Counted from the first letter of the stretch, positions 35,796-44,453 are shown. The stretch is DNA of 64,000 nucleotides from Sediminibacterium roseum (GCF_009939005.1 NZ_JAACJS010000015.1:1738325-1802324), one strand, 5' to 3'. Notes: generated from the letters alone by a model not told the origin. Numbers and translations are program-made.

Positions 35796-36698
35796 TTATA
35801 ATCGGTGTCGTTTGCGTTTCTTTTTCAAAAACTCGGAAGGAAGTTGATTGTATTCCTCTTCAGGTTTCAGCAATTCTCTGGCCATATCCATCGCACGTGC
35901 GACAGCCCATGCTTTGAGATCAATCTTAGTTCCTGAGTGGCTCATATTAAGAATTTGTTTTTTCGCCTTGGATTGTTCCAATTTCTTACTCAGCATTCCG
36001 TAAGAAAACGAACGATCAATTTCTGAACCTTTATACTTGAATTTACCTTTGGTGAAACTAATTCCCTGCACCTCATTTGTTTGGCCTTTGAACTTATATA
36101 CCAGCCCGATTTTCTCTACTTTCAACAGCACAGCCAACTCATCCATCGATCTGCATTTGGGAAGCAATTCGGTAATGGCCTGAAATATTTCATAACGGGT
36201 AGCATCGAAATCGTTCATGCGTTCCATCTGTGTCCGTTCCAGATCTTTTTTAATCGCGGGAACTAGTCCGTATTCCTGTGTCAATTGTTGGGCTATTTTC
36301 TTTCCCCGAAGTCCCAAAAAATTATCCTTGATTGTACGCCCTTCATTGTCTACCCGGTTGAACAAAATATGTGCATGTGGGTTGTTCCGATCATTGTGCC
36401 TTACCACAACAAACTGTGTGTTCGAAACCTGTATCCTTTTCAAATATTCTAATGCGATTTCAGACATCTTTTCGTTTTGGATGTCCTCACCGGCACACCA
36501 GGATAATATGATATGTTGGACCGGTGATTTTAGACCCGGATTTAATTGCCGCTGAGATTCCAAATCTTCAGCCATTAGGACATGATCATAATCCCTGACT
36601 CCTTCCGAAAATATCACTTCTGCCCGTTCGCGGTTACTGCACAAATACCTGCAAGCGCCAGCGAATGATTTACCCGGTTTAATTACCTTACTGATCAT
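35796..36698 (-). CDS. mobB: MobB-type relaxase (mobilization nuclease)
   Basis: Nicks oriT and pilots the strand during conjugative mobilization. The protein is 300 aa, a short form. The HUH-type metal motif is HNDRNNPHAHILFNRV (H101, D103, H108, H110). A conserved Tyr in CRYLC near residue 18 is the nicking candidate. A basic C-terminus follows. The start overlaps the MobC gene by 11 bases. Confidence 0.9.
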   Translation of the reverse strand: MISKVIKPGKSFAGACRYLCSNRERAEVIFSEGVRDYDHVLMAEDLESQRQLNPGLKSPVQHIILSWCAGEDIQNEKMSEIALEYLKRIQVSNTQFVVVRHNDRNNPHAHILFNRVDNEGRTIKDNFLGLRGKKIAQQLTQEYGLVPAIKKDLERTQMERMNDFDATRYEIFQAITELLPKCRSMDELAVLLKVEKIGLVYKFKGQTNEVQGISFTKGKFKYKGSEIDRSFSYGMLSKKLEQSKAKKQILNMSHSGTKIDLKAWAVARAMDMARELLKPEEEYNQLPSEFLKKKRKRHRL

Positions 36699-37032
36699 CG
36701 CGCAATCTGTTTAAAATATGGTGCAATTCACCCTTCACTTTTTCAAAAAATAGCAACGCAGTAAGTAGGCCCTTTTGATGGGCGAGTTTGGTTAGTTGAT
36801 TGATGTTATTAGCCATTCCTCCCAATTGTTTTTCCAGTTGCTTGTCAACTGGATGTGGCCTTGCTTTTACATATCCTTCAACGGCCATTGTCCGGACATA
36901 TACAGTGATCTTCATTCCGGCTTTTGTTGCCTTTTGTTTCACAATAAAATACTCGGCTTTCGTAAATCTCACACCGGTAGCTGCCTCTCTTTTTATTACC
37001 TTCTTAGGTCTACCGCCTTTACCGTTACCCAT
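36688..37032 (-). CDS. mobC: MobC-like mobilization accessory protein
   Basis: Small basic protein of 114 aa, first in the Mob operon. A GRPKK motif is followed by a ribbon-helix-helix-like N-terminal half (GVRFTKAEYFIVKQKATKAG) that binds oriT, and a C-terminal MobC pattern (LGGMANNINQLTKLAHQKG). It overlaps mobB by 11 bases. The nested inverted repeat 51 bases upstream is a candidate oriT. Confidence 0.88.
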   Translation of the reverse strand: MGNGKGGRPKKVIKREAATGVRFTKAEYFIVKQKATKAGMKITVYVRTMAVEGYVKARPHPVDKQLEKQLGGMANNINQLTKLAHQKGLLTALLFFEKVKGELHHILNRLRDDQ

Positions 37033-37082
37033 TTTTACTCACAGTTTTCTGCGTCATTTCTCTTTTGCGACCAACGGGAGAA

Positions 37083-37128
37083 AAAGCAAGCGGAAGCGTT
37101 TTTGTGCAACAAAAACACCGCTTGCTTT
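37083..37128. other. Candidate oriT: nested inverted repeats
   Basis: Outer 11-bp repeat AAAGCAAGCGG / CCGCTTGCTTT (37083-37093, 37118-37128). Inner 8-bp repeat GTTTTTGT / ACAAAAAC (37098-37105, 37109-37116) with loop GCA. It lies between mobC and the primase gene, where oriT is expected. The outer stem flanked by A and T runs could also terminate the primase transcript. Both uses are possible. Confidence 0.5.
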
Positions 37129-37137
37129 AAAAAATAA

Positions 37138-38034
37138 CTATCTGCCTATTCTTCTTGACTGGCTTTGATGCTGAGACTGAATCTTGCTCACATACCACTC
37201 ATTGAGATCCTTATAATCTTTGTAACTGCGACTCTCATCAATTACTTTTCCTTGACTTCTTTTCTCTATCGCCTGTACACATTTTCTACCGGCAGCGTCG
37301 TTATCCAGATACAAATGAATTCGTTCGTATTTCTCCTGGAGCAATAAACTGCGAGTGAAAAAAGAAAGGGAGTTCAGTACAAGAATGTTCGTTGGTTTTA
37401 CGAGTTGCGGGGTCTGCATGGAGCGCCATGTTAGAAAGTCAAAGAAGCCTTCAAACACCGAAATATTATCAGCCACATTATTAAACCAGGTTACATATTT
37501 TGGTGCGCTGCTTCCTTTGAAGTTTTCGGAGCGCAATTCGTAACCACCGCAATTGTTTTTAAAACCAATTGCGGCGAACCGTTTCCCGGCGTTTTCATAT
37601 AGCACCTGCTTACAGAATTTTGCAGCAACTAATTTGTCAATCTGACGTCGGTTTAAATAACGCAAAAGAAACATATCGGTGATCGATTGATCGACACGGA
37701 TAATCTGGATGGAATTTGAGGCATCGACCTGGGATGTAACATGCGCTTGGAAAATGGGGTCGGGTTGGTGGATGCTTCCTGATTCTATTTTACTTAATGC
37801 ATCTGTAAGGCCACATTTAAAATACAGCATCGCAAAGTCTACCAGATTTCCACCTTGACCAGTTCCATGATCGTACCATATATTTTTATTGCGGTTTACT
37901 TTGAATGAGGCAGTTTTCTCCGCATGGTTGGGTGACAGGAACCAATAGTTGTTCTGGCGTATTTTCTCCGGTTTGAATCCAAGGGTCGCCATATAATCAA
38001 CCATGTCAATTTGATTGGCTTGTTGACAATTCAT
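37138..38034 (-). CDS. Primase-like protein with CHC2-like and Toprim domains
   Basis: Protein of 298 aa typical of mobilizable islands, likely for priming after transfer. The N-terminal region (about 10-75) resembles the CHC2 zinc finger fold (SPNHAEKTASF, then WYDHGTGQGGNLVDF), but the expected zinc cysteines are absent, with Ser before Pro. The Toprim-like C-terminal half holds YERIHLYLDNDAAGRKC, with the acidic DND pair. It lies 12 bases before the excisionase-like HTH gene. Role inferred from family and place. Confidence 0.75.
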   Translation of the reverse strand: MNCQQANQIDMVDYMATLGFKPEKIRQNNYWFLSPNHAEKTASFKVNRNKNIWYDHGTGQGGNLVDFAMLYFKCGLTDALSKIESGSIHQPDPIFQAHVTSQVDASNSIQIIRVDQSITDMFLLRYLNRRQIDKLVAAKFCKQVLYENAGKRFAAIGFKNNCGGYELRSENFKGSSAPKYVTWFNNVADNISVFEGFFDFLTWRSMQTPQLVKPTNILVLNSLSFFTRSLLLQEKYERIHLYLDNDAAGRKCVQAIEKRSQGKVIDESRSYKDYKDLNEWYVSKIQSQHQSQSRRIGR

Positions 38035-38045
38035 ACGACAGCTTT

Positions 38046-38363
38046 TTACGGGTTAACAGGCGGTTGCATTTGGCGGATGACAAGTTCAATGTCTGCGCGG
38101 GAAAAATACCGGCGGGAACGGATCTTGAAACTGCGTAGTTTATCCTGCCTGATCCACGCATACAGCGTTGGCTTGGATACCCGGAAAATTTCGCAGACTT
38201 CCGTTGCTTTGAGAAGGGTTTTTTCCGGCATGTCGATACAAGACTGTGGAGTTCCATTCTGCATTGTGGCGAGTTTGGCATCTACAACTTCCGACACGAC
38301 TACTTTGATCTGTTTCCAAAACTCCGAAGGAGCTACCGGAAATAACATAGGGGTTTCCTGCAT
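38046..38363 (-). CDS. Helix-turn-helix excisionase-like protein
   Basis: Small DNA-binding protein of 105 aa with an HTH_17/MerR-like domain near residues 50-100 (LLKATEVCEIFRVSKPTLYA, then WIRQDK and YFSRADIELVIRQM). Found with integrases and mobilization genes of Bacteroidota, where it aids excision or controls transfer genes. It is first in this leftward operon (HTH, primase, mobC, mobB). Confidence 0.82.
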   Translation of the reverse strand: MQETPMLFPVAPSEFWKQIKVVVSEVVDAKLATMQNGTPQSCIDMPEKTLLKATEVCEIFRVSKPTLYAWIRQDKLRSFKIRSRRYFSRADIELVIRQMQPPVNP

Positions 38364-38797
38364 ACATCACGATTTATCTGTTCACTAAAGGATAGCTGAA
38401 TATTATGGATCAAATTACCAGTAAAAAAAGCCGGAGTTTCCAAGCCGGTTCCATAACCGGAGTGAAGATGTAATACAGATGGATGTAGGGAGATAAAATA
38501 AATGCCAGGTATGGCAAGAGGATTAAACCAGTTCAGTTTTGTCGTTTCCATTCTACACGTTATATCCAATCAAAAAATCACAATCGACCAGTAAAGATAA
38601 GTGGCCCGTTAGAACAAAAAGTTGCAAAAATCAACTTTTCAACAACAAAATATTGATTCATTAACAATTGATGGATAAATTTTTTGATAATGAAATTGAC
38701 TGGCGGTAATTAAAGTAAAGAGACGGCAAATCGAGTAAAGTGTTTTACTTTCAGCACTCTTTTTGATCCTATAATATTTAACAATTGAATTCGTAAA
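38364..38797. other. Intergenic region between mobilization module and metal cluster
   Basis: 434 bases between divergently transcribed genes. The sequence is AT-rich, especially 38620-38790. No hairpin, repeat or convincing ORF was seen. It should contain the promoters for both directions. Confidence 0.5.
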
Positions 38798-39595
38798 ATG
38801 AAAAAGTATCTGATAGCTATCGCATTCTGTATTATGATTGTCTCAGTTTTTGCGCATGAGTACATATTACTTGCCGCCAAGTTCAGAGTTAATGAAGGGG
38901 ACATTCTTGAGATGCATTTATTCGTTGCAGACGGCTTGAACATTCAAATAGAAAGACCATACCAAAAACCTCAAACCCTCAGTTTTGAGTTACTGACCAA
39001 AAATGGAAAAACGGATCTGAGTAATTCGGAAAACGGAACGTTGCCAATTTTGACCAGGAAAGTTGATTTCACCGGTGGTGGTCTTTTGCATAGCGAGCGT
39101 AACTATGCACGCATTTCGCTGGCAACAGATAAGTTTTTTGACTACCTGATAGAGGACCATCTTGACGGTATTGCGGGTAAAGTTGACAAAACAAAAAAGG
39201 AGCAGAAAGAAAGATATACCCGCTACATTAAATCACTGGTGCAAAGTGAAAAGGATTATTCGGACACTATGTACAAAACCGTAATTGGCCAAAAATTTGA
39301 AATCGTATTACTCGACAACCCGTATAAGCTCGCAGTTGGCGGCACCTTACACGCAAAGGCTTATTTTAACGGATCTCCGATAAAAGGTAAAATCATTACT
39401 GCAAGAAACCGGATCGGAAGCGAGCCGGCGAGCGTAGTTACAGGTAGAACAGATGCAAACGGCAATTGTACTTTCAAAATAACTCGCAAGGGCGACTGGG
39501 TATTGCATGCAACACATATGATTCCATGTCCAGATAAATCCGACAGCGATTGGGAAAGTTTTTGGGCCTCTTACAGTTTTGGAATCGTCGACTGA
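38798..39595 (+). CDS. DUF4198 family exported protein
   Basis: Exported protein of 265 aa. The signal peptide is about 1-19 (ending SVFAHEY), so the mature form starts with the family-typical HEY/HE sequence that can bind metal. A C-terminal Ig-like domain has AVGGTLHAKAYFNGSPIKG and GRTDANGNCTFKITRKGDW. DUF4198 proteins occur with metal (nickel, cobalt, copper) uptake systems. It is convergent with the MbnH-type operon, whose last stop lies seven bases downstream. Confidence 0.82.
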   Translation: MKKYLIAIAFCIMIVSVFAHEYILLAAKFRVNEGDILEMHLFVADGLNIQIERPYQKPQTLSFELLTKNGKTDLSNSENGTLPILTRKVDFTGGGLLHSERNYARISLATDKFFDYLIEDHLDGIAGKVDKTKKEQKERYTRYIKSLVQSEKDYSDTMYKTVIGQKFEIVLLDNPYKLAVGGTLHAKAYFNGSPIKGKIITARNRIGSEPASVVTGRTDANGNCTFKITRKGDWVLHATHMIPCPDKSDSDWESFWASYSFGIVD

Positions 39596-39602
39596 TTATT
39601 GA

Positions 39603-40529
39603 TCACAGGCTTATTGCCAAATGTACCATAGCCCTGTTCTGCGCCCGCACAATTCCATTAGCAAGGTTCTGGCTCAAAGGCGTCTGCCAGTTAATTCCGA
39701 AGGATAATTTGCCTATCCCACTTTCAAGACCGACCGTACCCAAAAGAAGATTACCTCCGGAAACGTTCACCAACAGGTTTTCATCACGGTCCAGGTCTGA
39801 GCGTTCGTATTGCAAACCGGCATTGGGTGCAAGCAGTAATTTATTCTGTATGCGGAACTTGTAATATCCCTGGAGACTGCCATTTACTTTGTTGCCATAT
39901 TGATAATGGTGCTGGTTTGCCGTATTGATCTTATAAGCAGCATTTAGGTTCACGCCAAAATCCTGGATCCTTAGATCATACATTGCGTTTAGGTTAAGAT
40001 CAAAACTACCTGTACCCAGCTGGAATAGATTAGTGCTTTGGCCACCAGCTGCTTTATCAGTTGGGCTATACTTGCCGCTTGCAAATTTGAGTCCGGCACC
40101 AACCCATAAACTTTGTACAACCAATTTGGTTGAAACAGTGTGGCGCTTATTAATAAGCTCGTACAATCCTGAAACACTGATGTCCCCTAAGCCACTCTTG
40201 GTTTGGGTAACGCCCTGGTTATATTTTTCATTGAATGCGTAAGGAACCGAAGCCATAAGCCGGAAGCGGTTGCTAATATTCCAACCGCCCCAGGCCTCAA
40301 GCGTGTTGTAATGTTCTTCGGTGGTAAGATAGCTTGTTGTGCCTCCTATGCCCACGTGGGTTAACATCGAATTACTCCGGTAACGGAACCCAAAAATATG
40401 CTTCTGAAATTCAGGTAAAATGCCTATGTAATTGTTGCCCGCCCCGCAACCGCAGATATCGCAGGCGAAGCCCAAGGCCGGCAACAGTATAATCAATACG
40501 CAGACTATTATTTTATAACAATGCTTCAT
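39603..40529 (-). CDS. Outer membrane transporter-like protein with CDICGCG motif
   Basis: Exported protein of 308 aa. The signal peptide (about 1-22) is followed at once by CDICGCGAGNNYIG, a cysteine cluster that could bind metal. The rest shows alternating beta strands and a C-terminal aromatic/hydrophobic end (MVHLAISL), typical of an outer-membrane barrel. It overlaps the cytochrome c peroxidase gene by four bases, so translation is coupled. Its place beside MbnH/MbnP suggests copper or related metal handling; direct function is unknown. Confidence 0.78.
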   Translation of the reverse strand: MKHCYKIIVCVLIILLPALGFACDICGCGAGNNYIGILPEFQKHIFGFRYRSNSMLTHVGIGGTTSYLTTEEHYNTLEAWGGWNISNRFRLMASVPYAFNEKYNQGVTQTKSGLGDISVSGLYELINKRHTVSTKLVVQSLWVGAGLKFASGKYSPTDKAAGGQSTNLFQLGTGSFDLNLNAMYDLRIQDFGVNLNAAYKINTANQHHYQYGNKVNGSLQGYYKFRIQNKLLLAPNAGLQYERSDLDRDENLLVNVSGGNLLLGTVGLESGIGKLSFGINWQTPLSQNLANGIVRAQNRAMVHLAISL

Positions 40530-41542
40530 TGTTCTGATAATAATTTGTTGGTTACAAAAACATGGTCATTCAGCGTGTTCAGAAAAGCAAGAATGGCTGA
40601 CCTTTCATCCGTAGTAAGACTGATTCCGGCTCCTAAAGAAGCGTCCAGTGTAGCCGAAGCCTGTATTCCGTTGCTGTAATGATCCAGTACCGCATCAAGC
40701 GTTAGAAATCTGCCATCATGCATATAAGGAGCGGTGAACGCGAGGTTGCGCAACGAGGGTACTTTAAAGCGATACCGGTCTTCGTTTTTTTGTGTTACAA
40801 GATACCTGCCTTCGTCATTGACCAAAGAAGGAACCAGTCCATTGTTGCGGAATGAATTATCGGTAAACAACGGTTCTTTATGACATGAACCGCATTTGGC
40901 TGCGAACAAAATGTAGCCTTTACTTTCGGTGGAAGTAAATACCGCCTGCTTACGCATTACGCTGTCATAGTGGGAATTACTGCTGACACACATCAGCATG
41001 AATTGGGAAAGTGCTTTCAGAAACTTTGCCCCGTTAATTTCTGGATCGCCATATGCTTTTGAAAACAGTTGAGGATAAGACGGGCTTGCCTTTATTTTCT
41101 TTAAAACATTGTCCATCGTTTCATCCATTTCCACATGATTGGTAATTGGTGCTATCGCCTGCAGGTCGAGATCGAAAATTCCGCCATCCCACATAAAGGA
41201 TCTGTTCCATGCCATGTTCATGATCGGGGGACTGTTGCGCGTTCCCATTCTGTCGGCAATACCGTGACTTACGATATGTCCGTGGTGAGTGAAAGCAGAA
41301 GTTTGTATATGACAACTCCCGCAACTGATGGTATTGTCAGCTGATAATATGGGATCATAGAAAAGTTTCCGCCCGAGTTCAAAACCTTCTTTGGTTACGG
41401 GGTTGGAAGCGAAATGATAGGCAGGCTCTGGAAATCCTTCAGGCCGGGTAAAGCCCGCGAACGCATCTGCAACAACATCCTTGCTGCAGGCGTATAGCGC
41501 CGCAGCAAGGAAAAATATAATGATGATATGGTTGCGTTTCAT
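40526..41542 (-). CDS. MbnH-like di-heme cytochrome c peroxidase family lipoprotein
   Basis: Exported lipoprotein of 338 aa with lipobox ALYAC (Cys19). The ATG at 41542 is chosen over an earlier in-frame reading. Two CxxCH heme sites are seen: CGSCH at about 74-78 and at about 217-221. Family context is MbnH, which oxidises a tryptophan of MbnP to kynurenine with two high-valent hemes; other family members are ordinary peroxidases. The adjacent MbnP gene supports MbnH. It starts five bases after the MbnP stop codon. Confidence 0.87.
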   Translation of the reverse strand: MKRNHIIIIFFLAAALYACSKDVVADAFAGFTRPEGFPEPAYHFASNPVTKEGFELGRKLFYDPILSADNTISCGSCHIQTSAFTHHGHIVSHGIADRMGTRNSPPIMNMAWNRSFMWDGGIFDLDLQAIAPITNHVEMDETMDNVLKKIKASPSYPQLFSKAYGDPEINGAKFLKALSQFMLMCVSSNSHYDSVMRKQAVFTSTESKGYILFAAKCGSCHKEPLFTDNSFRNNGLVPSLVNDEGRYLVTQKNEDRYRFKVPSLRNLAFTAPYMHDGRFLTLDAVLDHYSNGIQASATLDASLGAGISLTTDERSAILAFLNTLNDHVFVTNKLLSEQ

Positions 41543-41546
41543 ACTG

Positions 41547-42326
41547 TTAGTTTTCAGTATGATCGTGCGTGAACATAGCTGCAATATTATTTGCAACCGG
41601 TGTACCGGCAGCAGCCGAATGTATCATTGTCACAGAAGCAAAGCTCATGTTGGTGCTGCCGTTGAATGCTTTCAACACGTCTGCAAACAGGTGAATATTC
41701 GCATTACGGGTTGAGACCACCTTGGCAGTTCCACGTGCAGTCAGGTCAAGTGTGATTTTCTTTAAGTTGTTTACGGTTGCAGCGTTATATCCGCCGAATC
41801 CGCCAACGTGATAAGCAAAACTGCCGCCTGCTGCTGATGCGCTCGTTCCCTCCACTTTAAAGAAAATGTAACCGCTGTTCCATCCCCAATACATATCAGA
41901 GGCCGCTGCGGTAGGATCAAGTACACCTATACGTTTTGAAACATCCATTGTATTGCGGAGACTGTCTACGCCCAAGACAAAACTTAATGTCTTGTATTCA
42001 CCTTCCGGCACTTTTAAGACCGGCTTGAGAGATGAGGCAACACTTTCATCGATAAGAAAATAACAACTGTCTTGCGGAACGGTGTAGACAGTGCCGTCTG
42101 TTTTGGTAACTGTAAAATTGCTTACATAATATCTCAATTTAGTAACCTTAAAACTTTCGTTTGCAGCATTTGTATAAGTTGCTGTATTGAGTTGCAGATC
42201 GCTTGAACCGGCAGTATTATCAAATTCAACAGAAAGGTTGCCCGTTAGATTAGCTTTATATGTATCGACTGTTTCTTTTTTGCATGAGGCAAAAAGAATT
42301 ACAGACGCAAAAAGAATGCGTTTCAT
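41547..42326 (-). CDS. MbnP family copper-binding protein
   Basis: Exported lipoprotein of 259 aa (lipobox FASC, Cys15). MbnP family features include LRYYVSNFTVTKTDG, YFLIDES, LSFVLGVDSLRN and DMYWGWNSGYIFFKVEG, with tryptophans that could be the substrate of MbnH. It may bind copper after modification. It is upstream of MbnH-like and the CDICGCG protein. No methanobactin precursor or synthesis genes are visible. Confidence 0.88.
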   Translation of the reverse strand: MKRILFASVILFASCKKETVDTYKANLTGNLSVEFDNTAGSSDLQLNTATYTNAANESFKVTKLRYYVSNFTVTKTDGTVYTVPQDSCYFLIDESVASSLKPVLKVPEGEYKTLSFVLGVDSLRNTMDVSKRIGVLDPTAAASDMYWGWNSGYIFFKVEGTSASAAGGSFAYHVGGFGGYNAATVNNLKKITLDLTARGTAKVVSTRNANIHLFADVLKAFNGSTNMSFASVTMIHSAAAGTPVANNIAAMFTHDHTEN

Positions 42327-42406
42327 TTTTTATATTTAATAAGGTGGGACAATAGAATACACTATCGAAACCTGATGGTTACGACAATTAATCATCAAAA
42401 AGTATT

Positions 42407-42781
42407 CTATACGGATGGCGGATGAAATACCGAACGAGGCATCTTTGATTCTTTACCAGGCTGGTAAACAGAGTGTAATAAAATATGCTCAGCAACAATA
42501 AAGTCTACCGAGAGGTAAAAAGATTTTGAAGAAAGCACGACTTCATTTTTATTATCAGACCTGCGCTCCGGATTCTGCTGATCTTTCTGTTCCTGCGCTT
42601 TCAATTTTTTCATCATCTGGCATTTGCCATGACAGGCCAGTTGCGGCTTGGCTTTGTTCTCGCAATTTTTTTCGTACGCGGCGGTATTGGTGTAATAGCT
42701 CGTCACAATCGCAGTGCGGTTGAACAACTGGCAGCAGATCGCCAGAAGGACAATAGCAGAAAGGAATTGTTTGAACAGCAA
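42407..42781 (-). CDS. Unrecognised exported protein with cysteine cluster
   Basis: Protein of 124 aa. A hydrophobic N-terminus (about 5-20) suggests a signal peptide. A Cys-rich segment follows (YEKNCENKAKPQLACHGKCQ) and then a Lys/Glu/Gln-rich region. The pattern CxGKC recurs in small Bacteroidota proteins near copper and iron genes. It is the first gene of the leftward metal cluster, 80 bases upstream of MbnP, so may be cotranscribed. Function unknown; metal binding is a plausible guess. Confidence 0.6.
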   Translation of the reverse strand: MLFKQFLSAIVLLAICCQLFNRTAIVTSYYTNTAAYEKNCENKAKPQLACHGKCQMMKKLKAQEQKDQQNPERRSDNKNEVVLSSKSFYLSVDFIVAEHILLHSVYQPGKESKMPRSVFHPPSV

Positions 42782-42883
42782 AACGATTGTTTTTTTGCAA
42801 AGGTAGGGTGCTTACTCATTCATCGGCAAATTCTATGTTGTTTTTTGAGTAAGGAATAAAATAATTTCAATTTGCTGCCAGCG

Positions 42884-44146
42884 TCAACTCGCATCGAGAT
42901 TTTTGTCATTCTCAACGCCTGCAACAGCTTCTTTCTTTATAAAGCCCAGCAAATTCGCACTATATTTTTTCTTCATGTCATCTTCAAAACTATCGAGATA
43001 ATGCGCTGTGGTTTGAACCGAACTATGGCCAAGAGATTCAGAAATAAATTCAATGCTCGCGCCCGATCGTTTTAATACTGTAGAAAATGAATGCCTGGCG
43101 GAATAGGTTGTTAGAGGCTTTTCAAATTTCAGTTCGCTGGCGATCGTTTTCAACCCCTTATTGATCCGCCAGATCAGATCTTTGATTCTTTCTCGTTCCT
43201 GCGGTGAGGTTAATCCAGTTTCAAGCACCGGAAATATGTAGTTTTCCTTTGCCTTGTTCCAGTTACCCCATTTCTTCATGATAGCCCTGATGTCATCATT
43301 CATAACAATACTGATAATTTTAGGATTGCCTCTCATGGATCTGATTGTTTTGGCTCTTTCAAAATGAATAAAGTCTCCTGAAATATCATTATACTTTAAA
43401 CGTGCAACGTCTGCCATATTCATGCCGTTAGCGAAATAACTAAATAGCCAGTATGCTTTTGCTTTTGCCTCTTCCGGTGTCTTGGGTTCGTAATAGTATA
43501 TCCTTCCGATATCAACTAATGCCAATGCTTTTTTGACATTCCTTCCGGTTGGAACCTGGTAGCGTCTTTTTGTGAAAGGGTAATACTCTTTCGAAATTAG
43601 ATTTCTCTCTATCGCTTCATTAAATATAGCCCTAAGGCAACGGGTGTAAATGCCTACGGTAGTTATCGAGTTACCTTTTTCAAGCATCCACTCTTCGAAT
43701 TTGTAGAGAAATGTTGCATCCACATCTTCAAATCTCAGTCGTGGTTTAAATTTTAATAGTTTTCGCAAGGCTACTTTATAACTCTCCGCGGTACCTATCC
43801 GGTCTTGTTGCCTAAACCTGTCCATCACCTCGTTAAATATGGTCTCTACAAAAGACCCGTCAAAAGATTTTTGTAGAAAGCGCCGCTCGAAAACCGGGAA
43901 GTTGAACGGTTTGATTTCCTTTAAGAGATGCACTGCTTTCGCCTCGGCTTCTGCAAGAATTTCTTTCTTTTGCAGTAAGTCCGCCGGTATGCGGTTCATA
44001 AAGATTCGTTTAAACTCTTCTTCTGTAAGGCTTACGCCGGTTTCATAATATTTTGAACGGCGATCGTATGTAATCCTGACCTTGACCGGGTAAGTACCTG
44101 CCACTTTTTTACGCCTGGCATCGTGGAATAATTTGACTGTAATCAT
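42884..44146 (-). CDS. int: Tyrosine recombinase (Bacteroidota-type integrase)
   Basis: Site-specific recombinase of 420 aa, starting at the ATG at 44146. An open frame continues upstream, but its residues are not integrase-like. An arm-binding N-terminal segment precedes a SAM-like core-binding domain (about 100-195) and the catalytic domain. Active-site residues: the box I position is Asn (GMNMADVARLK) instead of Arg, as in several Bacteroidota recombinases; R351 is in SARHSFST; H374 is in SLGHSS; the nucleophile is Tyr383 (AHYLDSF). It sits 254 bases from att copy B, oriented away from it, which fits the integrase of this island. Confidence 0.92.
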   Translation of the reverse strand: MITVKLFHDARRKKVAGTYPVKVRITYDRRSKYYETGVSLTEEEFKRIFMNRIPADLLQKKEILAEAEAKAVHLLKEIKPFNFPVFERRFLQKSFDGSFVETIFNEVMDRFRQQDRIGTAESYKVALRKLLKFKPRLRFEDVDATFLYKFEEWMLEKGNSITTVGIYTRCLRAIFNEAIERNLISKEYYPFTKRRYQVPTGRNVKKALALVDIGRIYYYEPKTPEEAKAKAYWLFSYFANGMNMADVARLKYNDISGDFIHFERAKTIRSMRGNPKIISIVMNDDIRAIMKKWGNWNKAKENYIFPVLETGLTSPQERERIKDLIWRINKGLKTIASELKFEKPLTTYSARHSFSTVLKRSGASIEFISESLGHSSVQTTAHYLDSFEDDMKKKYSANLLGFIKKEAVAGVENDKNLDAS

Positions 44147-44399
44147 GACCCCCTGATTTTTGACTATGGGTTTGTGAATAGAAACGGGTGAAATTTGCAA
44201 ACAAAAAAGCCTTATTCGGTGGTCGTGCGTAGGGAAGCATGCCAAAAAGTGTGCAAACAATTTGCAAACAAAAGTACATTAAGGCAGTTTTCGAAGAGTA
44301 TTGATGCGATGCTAAAATTTCGCTAAAACCCTTGCTAGTAAAGAGTTTCATTGAATTTAGGTAAAGTTGGATAAACCTGAGAAAAGGGCAATTTTGGCG

Positions 44400-44444
44400 C
44401 TCATAATCAGGGGGTCCCAGGATCATGCCCTGGTGGGCCCACTT
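44400..44444 (+). repeat. Att copy B (right end of the mobilizable island)
   Basis: CTCATAATCAGGGGGTCCC through GGTGGGCCCACTT, as in copy A. The T-stem pair CCTGG/CCAGG in A is exchanged for CCAGG/CCTGG here, so both would fold. Loop ATCATGC is retained. Followed by a terminator. Confidence 0.85.
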
Positions 44445-44453
44445 CAATAATAG

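Larger units (their letters stand above)
21326..44444 (+). mobile_element. Mobilizable genomic island integrated at the tRNA (A to B)
   Basis: About 23.1 kb bounded by direct repeats A and B of the tRNA 3' half. A tyrosine recombinase lies beside the right repeat. MobB/MobC, a primase-like protein and an excisionase-like HTH protein form the mobilization module. No conjugation (tra) genes were seen, so it would need helper conjugation. Cargo: PAP2 phosphatase, RND pump with two-component system, TonB-type barrel protein, AbiEi-Fic fusion, and an MbnP/MbnH-type metal cluster. Confidence 0.85.

Noticed and set aside
38333-38569. 78-aa ORF upstream of the excisionase-like gene
   Set aside because: Overlaps the HTH gene start and has no recognisable domain or signal.
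44103-44260. Extended integrase N-terminus (38 residues)
   Set aside because: The residues before Met39 do not resemble an integrase arm-binding domain, while MITVKLFHDARRKK does.
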